The position numbers and the translations under genes are program-made. Of a stretch of DNA of 64,000 nucleotides, positions 40,801 to 48,486 are shown piece after piece. How positions within the stretch are numbered: the first letter of the stretch is position 1; the number at the start of each line of letters is the position of its first letter. This DNA comes from Hyphomicrobium sp. (lineage in GTDB: Bacteria > Pseudomonadota > Alphaproteobacteria > Rhizobiales > Hyphomicrobiaceae), in contig JALHMJ010000005.1 of the NCBI GenBank assembly GCA_022844105.1, positions 121,851 through 185,850 on the forward strand, written 5' to 3'. The notes under the pieces are model-generated. The model was not told the DNA's origin. It made no database searches and saw nothing but the letters and a program-made list of their open reading frames with translations.

Positions 40801-41281
40801 CCTACGCTTCTGCCAGCGCAATCCGAACGATGAATTGCAGGCCGTCGTCATGTTCGACGAGGCCGACCTCTATATTCCGGCCAACGCCAAGCCCGCGACC
40901 GCCGAACCGTTGCAGAGCCTTTTGAAACGCGCCCGCTCGGCCGGTCTCGGCCTGATGCTCGCCACGCAATCGCCGGGCGATCTCGACTATAAGAGCCGCG
41001 ACCAGATCACGAGCTGGTTCATCGGGCGTGTGCGCGAGGATACCGCGCTGCGCAAGCTGAAGGCCGCCTTCCAAAGCGAAAGCGGTCTCGACCCTGCAGC
41101 CGTTCTGCCGCATCAGACCGTCGGTGAATTCCACCTCGTGCAGGAAGGTCATGTGCGCTCGATGAAGGCGCAGCGGTCACTGATCGAAGCCGAACAGGTG
41201 CCCTTCGATCGGATCGAGCAACTGGCCCACGAGACCAAAGGACAGGACGAAAAGCAGCTGAAGCTTTTTGACGTGCGGTGA
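37895..41281 (+). CDS. dual P-loop ATPase: N-terminal AAA/STAND-like NTPase + C-terminal HerA/DUF87-like ATPase
   Basis: Walker A #1 FHGQSGAGKTHLLRAL (38129-38161), Walker B-like LVFAIDQVEDL; Walker A #2 LGGSGSGKTTLAL (40081-40108), Walker B VVMFDEADLYIP, sensor LMLATQSPGDLD, arginine-finger-like WFIGRVRE. Confidence 0.85.
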   Translation: MGRMGLIAKSTSNEDAKDWAADELAHAFEHSITWEDDIWRADPVDVGEVHSKARLKFATTLRSVTAGKGAANQARILLFHGQSGAGKTHLLRALRTSSHRTGEAYFGYAQMTPDIASYADYFLRRLVHSLEKSYDPDTPGISGLTRLTTKLVSDSAVLPAKDLEHLRDAALDEDELARLVLRLADDIVAAPKLANEDLDINIVRALLYMERRDPRIDQRIRQYLNGRQLTSLAHQAVAALDPNTGEDRAFEIITSLGKLIWTVEKASLVFAIDQVEDLRFFDDAEERFQKAVRDLIQIANRLSNAIVIISCLDDFYGQVRGALPQSYLDRIEKSGPVALLESRTPEEARLIIARRLQHEAEAKADGLAYPDPTQFFGPQFFEEFGGLSTRRLLEHAQSRLREQVNGEPEEREQQSGGWASTLASVLGGIFSDGDNTGQRTSSAAMDYREMWERFQSASEAEIPSDDRELLEILTAGLTLAKDEWAGDVVLATNRLDLADDLPAFDVVIRHKKTGHAAEARVFLCNRKTQGGGLKRQMDKVLSAMAGKACFMLRASDFPPNGKNQTAQAMRKFRESGGRQIIVPIPEWERIMTVREFHAHYRQDPGFTAWFEDARLLSNIMVVIQLLRLDLLGRGLPRTAKPDDTKAVAAPAPAAETPGEAAALTPGGWTTSWTDSDNEQLPANDDELPLSVILDENGSTGSILAGRESGARSKPITLNKDVLKRHAAVLGGSGSGKTTLALCLIEQLLLQGIPAVLLDRKGDLCSYANPDVWRANDHEFTDRRGDREKLADAIDVAVYTPGRASGRPISITLLPNGINELPEHEQQLLANLSSAALGEMLHLKNSATHQKQSGTLSVALRILGSRYSREVTLADLIALLEDEDPELTDLTQRMDPSGKIRRDLVAQLDSLRHRNSALFEGGGESLRMESLLGIGPFAREGRTRLSIIYTGFLGDNENILFWVAQFLSEALRFCQRNPNDELQAVVMFDEADLYIPANAKPATAEPLQSLLKRARSAGLGLMLATQSPGDLDYKSRDQITSWFIGRVREDTALRKLKAAFQSESGLDPAAVLPHQTVGEFHLVQEGHVRSMKAQRSLIEAEQVPFDRIEQLAHETKGQDEKQLKLFDVR

Positions 41282-41577
41282 TTTCAGCCGCTTTGACACC
41301 TAATTGAGCGACGTTTTCTGTAGGGATTTCAAAAGGTTTGAGCTTAAACAGCTATATTTTGTGCAATGCGGCATCACGTTCGCCATTGCGAGATCACATT
41401 GTGACGGAAATCCAATAGCCTCATGCACGGGACATTTTCCCGTGTAAAGATTTCGTGATCTGCAGTGTGACAGGGCGTGGGCACAACGCAGATAGATGTC
41501 CCGAGGCGCTGAGGGGAATAGCGTCGAAGGACACGTATCCGGCCGAGGACCGGAATTAGTGTGCGGGGTTGTGTGTA

Positions 41578-41670
41578 ATGGCAGGTAAATCGTTTTTGAT
41601 GTTGGTGCTGGCGTCGATGCTCGGCCCGGCTGTCGGCGTTGGTCTCTTCGTTCTTCTGAACGCTTTTTAA
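41578..41670 (+). CDS. possible 30-aa single-TM small protein
   Basis: ATG...TAA: MAGKSFLMLVLASMLGPAVGVGLFVLLNAF; below the ORF-track size cut-off. Confidence 0.35.
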   Translation: MAGKSFLMLVLASMLGPAVGVGLFVLLNAF

Positions 41671-41772
41671 GACCGCCGATAATGGTTGTGGAGCGCGCTC
41701 GAGGCGCTGCGCGAAATACTTCGCGTAAATTCATGTCTTACGGCAATCGTTGGCGCGCGCGCAAAACGAATT

Positions 41773-42018
41773 GAGGCCCGCCCGCAATCCGGCCGGCAGC
41801 GGGGGCTTCCGGTTCAGCGCAGGCGGGCCTCGCATCGGGGAGCGGCCAGGAGGGCGGTTAGGCCAACCCCCATCCAGGTGTCACCCCAGCCAGAGCCCGT
41901 GCGGGAAAGCCCTGGCTGGAATGAGCACCAAGTCTCCTGTTCAACAGTCCGACGGTTTTGATCCTTTCGGGGCGGTCCGGATGTTTTACCGGCGGTCTGT
42001 CTCAGGGAGCAGTGAACT
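41773..42018 (-). ncRNA. candidate structured transcript downstream of ECF-type promoter
   Basis: No convincing ORF; hairpins with perfect arms CCAGCCAG/CTGGCTGG (41886-41919) and GAGGCCCGCC/GGCGGGCCTC (41773-41831); promoter immediately upstream on the minus strand. Confidence 0.4.
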
Positions 42019-42019
42019 G

Positions 42020-42051
42020 AATAAGAACGGTGTGATGCGCAGGATATTCCA
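42020..42051 (-). promoter_or_regulatory. ECF-type promoter, copy 2
   Basis: Minus strand TGGAATATCC-N12-CGTTCTTATT, same architecture as 43414-43445. Confidence 0.65.
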
Positions 42052-42060
42052 GCGCGTTCA

Positions 42061-42861
42061 TCAATTTCCTGCGCCGCCTTCAACTGCAGGCGCAGCGGCC
42101 CAACCCTTCTCAATCAGGAACTCTTCTTCCACCGGCGTCAGTTCGCTCCGTCCGGGAAGCGCCTTCACGACGCTCCCGACCACGCCATCGAGCGCATCGC
42201 TTTCGCCTTGGCTGGCATTGCGCGTCGTGGCGCTCTGGTCGGCGCCCCCCGTCAACACGCGGATCCTCCAATCACCGTCGTTCTCGCGGCACGCAAGTCC
42301 CTGCGGACCCTTATTTCGGCCGACAATTTCGTACTGCCGGCAAATGCGGCCGTCACTATCGCGCACCGACAGGAGCGGACGGATATCGCCCTCCTTGTCG
42401 AGCTCCCTGGTATTTGAGGGAATGGTGTCGAGCGCAACCTGCAGCCGGCCGGCGGCGACAAACCCGTCGCGATCGGCGCGCACGAGCGTGTCATCTGCAG
42501 GGGGTGTTGCGAGCAGTGATGCTCCAACGCCCACGCCGATCAGCAATGTGGCCGCATAGCCAGCGGCCGGCAGGAGACTAAAACCTCCCGGAAAAAACCG
42601 GTCCATCAATCCCTGACGCGCGACGGGCTTTTTTACATTCGACGTCGTGCCACGAATGGTGTCGAGCAGCCGGTCGGGGATGGGCGCCGCAAGCACCGCA
42701 TCGAATGCGGTCAGCTGGCCCGGCGCCGTCGCAAGAAACGGCTGTAACCGGTCCCGTAACGCCGGATCGACGGCGAGAAGGCTCTCCAGCCAGGCCTTTT
42801 CCTCGGCCGAAACCCGGCCGTCGGCGTAGCCCATAATGATTTCGTCAGGAACGTGTACCAA
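42061..42861 (-). CDS. anti-sigma factor (transmembrane)
   Basis: LVHVPDEIIMGYADGRVSAEEKAWLESLLAVDPALRDRL... then TM LLPAAGYAATLLIGVGVGASLLA; overlaps the sigma-factor 3' end; TTG start at 42861 with RBS AGGAG inferred. Confidence 0.75.
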   Translation of the reverse strand: MVHVPDEIIMGYADGRVSAEEKAWLESLLAVDPALRDRLQPFLATAPGQLTAFDAVLAAPIPDRLLDTIRGTTSNVKKPVARQGLMDRFFPGGFSLLPAAGYAATLLIGVGVGASLLATPPADDTLVRADRDGFVAAGRLQVALDTIPSNTRELDKEGDIRPLLSVRDSDGRICRQYEIVGRNKGPQGLACRENDGDWRIRVLTGGADQSATTRNASQGESDALDGVVGSVVKALPGRSELTPVEEEFLIEKGWAAAPAVEGGAGN

Positions 42862-43387
42862 GGAGGCGCTCCTGTTGCTGAGGATTGGCGATGCCGGCAT
42901 CGGCAGAGATATGCTGGAAAAGGGCCTGACGGGCCCGTGACAGGCGGCTCATGACGGTCCCGATCGGCACGTTCAGGATTGATGCGGCGTCTTTGTAGGA
43001 AAGTCCGTCGACGCAGACCATGGTGACGAGCACCTGTTGCTCCGGCGGCAGTTTATCCATGCCTTCGCTGACGGCGGCCAGCGTGAGCCTGGTTTCGGTT
43101 ACGGTTCGACCGTCTTCGCCAGCAAGACCCACCGCCTCGTCAATGTCGAGCACGGGACCGCGGACCTTTTCGGACCGCTTGCGATCAAGCCAGAGATTTT
43201 GCGCGATCCGGTACATCCAACTCTCGAGCTTCGTTCCAGGCTCCCACTGATCCAGACGCGAGAGCGCACGCTCGCACGTGTCCTGGACGAGATCGTCGGC
43301 CTGATCCATGTTTCTCGTGAGCGCGAATGCGAACCTGCGCAAACGCGGCAGGAACTCGATCATTCGGGCCCTTACATCTTCCGTCAC
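42845..43387 (-). CDS. ECF RNA polymerase sigma factor
   Basis: FLPRLRRFAFALTRNMDQADDLVQDTCERAL...WMYRIAQNLWLDRKR...MDKLPPEQQVLVTMVCVDGLSYKDAASILNVPIGTVMSRLSRARQAL; GTG start 43387. Confidence 0.93.
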   Translation of the reverse strand: MTEDVRARMIEFLPRLRRFAFALTRNMDQADDLVQDTCERALSRLDQWEPGTKLESWMYRIAQNLWLDRKRSEKVRGPVLDIDEAVGLAGEDGRTVTETRLTLAAVSEGMDKLPPEQQVLVTMVCVDGLSYKDAASILNVPIGTVMSRLSRARQALFQHISADAGIANPQQQERLLGTRS

Positions 43388-43413
43388 GGACTGCCCTCTC
43401 CGCGGCGCTTCGC

Positions 43414-43445
43414 AATAAGAACGAGGTGGTTGCCCGGATATTCCA
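43414..43445 (-). promoter_or_regulatory. ECF-type autoregulatory promoter, copy 1
   Basis: Minus strand TGGAATATCC-N12-CGTTCTTATT (GGAAT-N16-CGTT), 26-58 nt upstream of the sigma GTG. Confidence 0.65.
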
Positions 43446-43597
43446 TGCCTTTCCCAGCTGTGGGAAGGCGCCATTCGGGCGCGATGCCGACACGGCCGAG
43501 CCGCAAACGGGCCGAGGCGGTGCCACAAACCACGTCTAGGTTCGCCTGAGGCCAAGCCCCGGGCCGCGGGCAGTGCGGGCCGCATTCGGCTAGGTGT

Positions 43598-46078
43598 ATG
43601 GGAAGTATCATCAAATTCCTTACGGCACTTGTCGAGACGGCGTCTCGCGTGCCGGTTCTGGTGTTGCGATTTTTGACCGAGTGGGTGGTCTTCAACCCGC
43701 GACTCGGCCCTTTGCGGCACGTGTTCACCGCCGCCATAGCCTATGTCGTCTTCGCATTGTGTCTCGTGTATGTCGTCGCGCCCATTCGTGCGGTCACCGG
43801 CGCCTACACAACCGCCGACAAGCTGAAATACGACGCCGAGCGCTGGATCGCGACCGCCATCTACGACCGTCGCGGCAGCTTTGTTGGCACATTCGATCCC
43901 CGCCTGGATAGCGTCCGGGACGTGAACTACACCGACCGATCCATCGAGATGGGCGATTACACCGCAAACCCGGATCACAAGTCGATCCCCGTGCGCGAAG
44001 TGCCGGATTTTTATTGGAAGTGTCTCGTCTACCACGAGGACCGCTACCTTGGCACGTGGCTCAATCCGTTCGGCATCGATCTGCTGGGCGTCCTGAAAAT
44101 CCCTCTTTCGTCCGTCCAGCGCACGATCGCCGCCCGCCGCCCGTCGATCGGGGTCGGCGGCTCGACCTTGCCGATGCAGTTTGTCCGCGTCATCTACAAG
44201 ACGCCGCCCGATGTCAGCGAAGGCGGCCTGACAAAGCTTAAGCGCAAATTCGGTGAGTGGTGGCTGGCTCCGGTCGTCTACCGTGTCTTGACCCGCGACG
44301 GCGATACCGCTCTCAGACAGTGGGCGGCCAACCACATCTGGCTGGCACAACGCACAGGCGGTGCGCCGCTGCACGGCGTCGAGGTCACGAGTCGCATCGT
44401 ATTCGGCAAAGAGGCGAGCCAGCTCAGCATCGCCGAGCAGATGGTGCTGGCCTCCGCCGTCAATAAGCCGATCATCCTGATGACCGGCAGCGACAAGCTC
44501 AATGAGGTTCGCCTCGACCGCTGGCGCTACATCACCGAGGTTCGCGCCCGCACCTGCGCCGAAAAGCTGCTGACAGATGAAAAAGAAAAGGCCGCGGTGG
44601 TGTTCGAGCTGATCGGCCTTGCCGGCGGTCCGCCCGATCCCAAGGTCCGGCCGCGTCTGCAGGAAGCGCTAGATAAGTTCGCCCCCACGCTTGCCGCGCG
44701 TGCCCAGGCCAATCCCGTCATTCGCGCCAATGCATTGCTGCCCTCGGCCCGCTTCGGGGTCCGCGAGGAAATGAAACAAACCTATGGCTTTTCCTGGCGC
44801 ACCTACGTCCGCGGCGTGACCACCACACTCGATACGGTCGAGAACTTGGAATACGGCGCGAAAATCACGGCCGCGCTTGCCCGCATTGACCAGAACGAGC
44901 GCGCCCGGATCTCATCCGGCTACGCCCTCGATCCGGCCCGTGCTGACGCCGAAACGAAGGTGCCCAACGTTGTTGTCGTCGCCGCCGACCACAAAGGCGA
45001 GATCGTTCGCTATTACGAGACTGGCGAAACGGCCGCCTACTTCGGCGCTCCCGTCGCCCGCAGCCCGCGTACCGGTCGCTATCAGGCCGAACATGATCCG
45101 CGCATGATCGCATCGACCGGCAAGATCATTGCGGCCATCGCCATTGCCAATACCATGCGCGATACCATCGAAAGCCCCTATCTCGACACGCAAGCCCCGG
45201 AAGTCGGATTGGATACGTGCGCCCGAGGCGGCAGCGCACGCCACGCCCGTCGTGCCATCGTCGCCTTCGCCTGCTCGCTCAATAATCCGCTTATGAACCG
45301 GACAGCGCTCGTGGGGCAGCCGCGCATACAGAAACTTATCGACCGGCTGGGCTTCACGATGCCGCCCGCCGACGCGTTTGGTTCCGGTGTTCCGCCATCG
45401 ACCGCAGTCGTAATGGGCCAGATATCTGGTAGTCCCCGCCGCGTTCACATGATGTCGTCCGTGGTGTTGTCGTCGCTCCTGCGGCGCGGTTCCGTGCCGG
45501 TCAAGTTGCCGACGCTGGTGAGATCCTACGACTACACAAGCACAGCTGCCGCCACGGCCGCTGCCGGTCCCGTCGCCAACGGCGTTATTCCCTCCGACGT
45601 CATCAAGCCAGACGCCGTCCCGCTCGTCCGTGCTTTGCTTCAATCACCTCTGTGCTACGCCACCGGCAAGAAGCCGGCCGGCACGCTGCGCTCGCTGTCG
45701 CACTGGTGCGCCGCGCGCCGCAACGATCTGCGCTTTCACTTTGCCAAGACCGGCACCCAGGTGACCGAAGACCCCAACGCAACCGTCGATGTCTGGACGA
45801 CGGGTGGCCTCCAATTCACCAATGGTGCGGCCTACAGTTACGTCGTGCTCGTTGGCACGGGGTCGGTCCGCGAACCTTGGGCGACGGCACTGCACGCGTC
45901 GCAGATCGCAGCGCCGCTGCTTGAAGTGCTCCTCGAAGACTTGAAATCATTAAGCCGCAACAACCCGCAACCCGGGCTCCTGCCGGCCCCTCCCGCCGCT
46001 GTGCCCTTCGCAGCCTTGCCCGCCGCCCCCCGGCGCAGCGCCGCCGACGAAATCTTGCGCAATCTTGCCCGGCCCTGA
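43598..46078 (+). CDS. divergent bifunctional class A penicillin-binding protein
   Basis: GT51-like motifs YHEDRYLGTWLNPFGID, GGSTLPMQFVR, KRKFGEWWLA; transpeptidase motifs STGK, SLN, KTGT. Confidence 0.8.
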   Translation: MGSIIKFLTALVETASRVPVLVLRFLTEWVVFNPRLGPLRHVFTAAIAYVVFALCLVYVVAPIRAVTGAYTTADKLKYDAERWIATAIYDRRGSFVGTFDPRLDSVRDVNYTDRSIEMGDYTANPDHKSIPVREVPDFYWKCLVYHEDRYLGTWLNPFGIDLLGVLKIPLSSVQRTIAARRPSIGVGGSTLPMQFVRVIYKTPPDVSEGGLTKLKRKFGEWWLAPVVYRVLTRDGDTALRQWAANHIWLAQRTGGAPLHGVEVTSRIVFGKEASQLSIAEQMVLASAVNKPIILMTGSDKLNEVRLDRWRYITEVRARTCAEKLLTDEKEKAAVVFELIGLAGGPPDPKVRPRLQEALDKFAPTLAARAQANPVIRANALLPSARFGVREEMKQTYGFSWRTYVRGVTTTLDTVENLEYGAKITAALARIDQNERARISSGYALDPARADAETKVPNVVVVAADHKGEIVRYYETGETAAYFGAPVARSPRTGRYQAEHDPRMIASTGKIIAAIAIANTMRDTIESPYLDTQAPEVGLDTCARGGSARHARRAIVAFACSLNNPLMNRTALVGQPRIQKLIDRLGFTMPPADAFGSGVPPSTAVVMGQISGSPRRVHMMSSVVLSSLLRRGSVPVKLPTLVRSYDYTSTAAATAAAGPVANGVIPSDVIKPDAVPLVRALLQSPLCYATGKKPAGTLRSLSHWCAARRNDLRFHFAKTGTQVTEDPNATVDVWTTGGLQFTNGAAYSYVVLVGTGSVREPWATALHASQIAAPLLEVLLEDLKSLSRNNPQPGLLPAPPAAVPFAALPAAPRRSAADEILRNLARP

Positions 46079-46191
46079 TGGCGAGCAGCGCCGAGCCTGC
46101 GGCCAACGTCCACCCCTCCACGCGCTTGCGTCGTACAGACTTTTCGCGCATGCAAAGCCCGATTTGAGCAACGCGGGAGGCACGGAGAGCC

Positions 46192-47037
46192 ATGAAGCTG
46201 GTGCGGTTCGGGAACAGCGGCGCAGAACGGCCTGGGCTCGTCGATGGCAGCGGGCAGATCCGCGATCTGACCGGCCACGTTGCCGACATTGGCGGCGCCA
46301 CGCTTGGCAAGGATACGCTTGACCGCCTCCGCGCCCTGGATCCGTCAAGCCTGCCGCTGGCACCCGCCGGCGTGCGCCTTGGCGCGCCCGTCGCCCGCCC
46401 GTGGAGCTTTATCGCCGTCGGACTCAACTATGCCGACCACGCTCGCGAAACCGGTCAGGATATTCCGTCCGAACCCATCCTCTTCAACAAGCTCGGCAAC
46501 TCCATCTGCGGCCCCAACGACGACGTGATCTACCCCAAGAACGCCGATCGCATGGATTGGGAACTGGAGTTCGCTTTCGTCATCGGCAAGCGCGCCCGCT
46601 ACGTTGAAGAAAAAGATGCGCTGGATTTCGTCGCCGGCTACGCCATCTGCAACGACGTTTCCGAACGACGCTTTCAGATGAAGCGCAATGGCCAGTGGAT
46701 GAAGGGCAAGTGCGCCGAGACGTTCGGTCCACTCGGTCCTTGGTTGGTCACGGCGGACGAAATCGATCCGTCCAACCTCGACATGGAATTGAAGATCAAC
46801 GGCGAGACGCGCCAGAAGGGCTCGACTTCGACGATGATCTTTTCCGTTCCCTACCTCGTCGCCTACATCACGCAGTTCTGCGTCCTTGAGCCCGGCGATG
46901 TCGTCACGACCGGGACGCCGCCCGGCGTGGGCTCAGGCATGAAGCCGCCGCAATACTTGAAGGCCGGCGACGTGATGGAGTTGACGATCGAAGGCCTCGG
47001 CACGCAGCGTCAGACGGTCATACCTTTTTCCAGCTGA
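46192..47037 (+). CDS. fumarylacetoacetate hydrolase family protein
   Basis: PWSFIAVGLNYADHARETGQDIPSEPILFNKLGNSICGPND...TGTPPGVGSGMKPPQYLKAGD. Confidence 0.93.
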   Translation: MKLVRFGNSGAERPGLVDGSGQIRDLTGHVADIGGATLGKDTLDRLRALDPSSLPLAPAGVRLGAPVARPWSFIAVGLNYADHARETGQDIPSEPILFNKLGNSICGPNDDVIYPKNADRMDWELEFAFVIGKRARYVEEKDALDFVAGYAICNDVSERRFQMKRNGQWMKGKCAETFGPLGPWLVTADEIDPSNLDMELKINGETRQKGSTSTMIFSVPYLVAYITQFCVLEPGDVVTTGTPPGVGSGMKPPQYLKAGDVMELTIEGLGTQRQTVIPFSS

Positions 47038-47050
47038 CGTCCCCGCCCGC

Positions 47051-48271
47051 TCACGACGCGATCCGAAGGCCGCTGAGCCGTTGCGCGATGGTCCGGAAGG
47101 TCGCCGATAGTTCGGTACCGTTCGCTGCATCGAAGAAGTGCTTCGGTGACGACGCGCAGTGCTGAAGGATCGGCAGGACTTCCGCGGGAACCTGAAACCC
47201 GACGGTATAGATCGTCACGCCGGCCGCCTTCATGTTGGTGCACAGCAAGCGCGCCTGAGCTTCGGCATTCCCGTTGCCGCTTTCATAGTAGGAATTGAAC
47301 ATTCCGTCGGTCATGAGAATGGCGACCTTCTGGTACTCTTCGTCGTCATACGCAACCGGGGTGCTATCTGCCGGCCAAAGCGTGGACCAGTTGGGGGACA
47401 GCAAATACCACGCCCAGGCCGTACCGAGATGTCCAGCCGTATTGCCGCTCGCTCTCAGTCCATTGATGTGCGCGAGAATATCATCCCGAACATTCGTGAG
47501 CGGCAGCACCGAACTTGCCGGGCAGCTCGCGGAACGCATGTTGAACGTGCCAGTGGTCGGATCGGCATCGGTGAAGGCCGCCGTTCCGGAACGGTCCGTA
47601 AGGCATGTCGAATTTGCGCCCGCATAGGCGCGGCCGCGGCGATCAAATCGGTTGCCGATACGCGTCGCATAGCTTCCAGCATTCACGGAAGTCGCAAACG
47701 GGGCGATGGCGATCTTGTGATCGCTTCCGTTCGCGTTCGCGTCCAAGAGGATGTCGACCAGGTCACTCGACGCTGACTTGAGATCGGCGATTTTGCTACC
47801 AAGCATCGACCCGCTGACATCAAGCATCATCGAAAGTTCGACATTGCGCACGTCGTAAATGGCTTGCGACTGTGTGCTGATCGGGATCGTATCCTGGCCG
47901 ATGATTCCTGCCAGCGTTGAATCGATGCTGAGATTGGCCGTCAGCGTCACGCCGTGATTGATGCGATCGATGGTCGCCGAGATGTTTCGTTCGCGCAGTG
48001 GAAGCCCGTCGAAATTGGCATCGAAGTATTGGTTGGCGAGCGCTACCAGGTCTGCGTCGCCGGTGTTTTCAAGACGCAAGCTCTTAGCAGCAGCCAGGGC
48101 GGCCGCATCCAGCGCTCCGCCTGCGTCGATGGAAACGCGCGTTCCCCGCGCCATGTCCACCGACACGCCAACGGTAATGACGATGAAAAGCAGCATCATG
48201 CCGAAGAGCGGGGCAATTGACCCGCGTTCGGCGGTGGCAAATGCCTGCAAAAAACGCGAACGGGGGATCAC
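47051..48271 (-). CDS. TadE/G-like N-terminus + von Willebrand factor A domain protein
   Basis: GTG 48271 with AGGGAG RBS; AERGSIAPLFGMMLLFIVITVGVSVDMARGTRVSID...LSMMLDVSGSMLGSKIADLK. Confidence 0.82.
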   Translation of the reverse strand: MIPRSRFLQAFATAERGSIAPLFGMMLLFIVITVGVSVDMARGTRVSIDAGGALDAAALAAAKSLRLENTGDADLVALANQYFDANFDGLPLRERNISATIDRINHGVTLTANLSIDSTLAGIIGQDTIPISTQSQAIYDVRNVELSMMLDVSGSMLGSKIADLKSASSDLVDILLDANANGSDHKIAIAPFATSVNAGSYATRIGNRFDRRGRAYAGANSTCLTDRSGTAAFTDADPTTGTFNMRSASCPASSVLPLTNVRDDILAHINGLRASGNTAGHLGTAWAWYLLSPNWSTLWPADSTPVAYDDEEYQKVAILMTDGMFNSYYESGNGNAEAQARLLCTNMKAAGVTIYTVGFQVPAEVLPILQHCASSPKHFFDAANGTELSATFRTIAQRLSGLRIAS

Positions 48272-48486
48272 GGCTTTTCTCCCTGAAACTGAATAAGCGG
48301 TCGTAATGCTCACTAAGCAATTGCGTCGCAAATTTTAAAGGAGTTTTAGCATCAGGACGTATGCTGAAATTAAACTGCAATGAATAGGGAGTAAACGAGC
48401 GTCCGATTAGCCAACGAATTGATGTCAAAGCCGCGCGGCGGTCCCGAATTGACACGCGCGGCAGTGCGCTTCGATTGGCGGCGATC

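Noticed and set aside
41750-42559. 269-aa plus-strand ORF
   Set aside because: Low-complexity Ser/Pro/Arg composition, antisense to the anti-sigma gene; treated as spurious.
43388-44374. Long N-terminal extension of the sigma-factor ORF
   Set aside because: Runs antisense through the divergent PBP gene; the ECF family start is GTG 43387.
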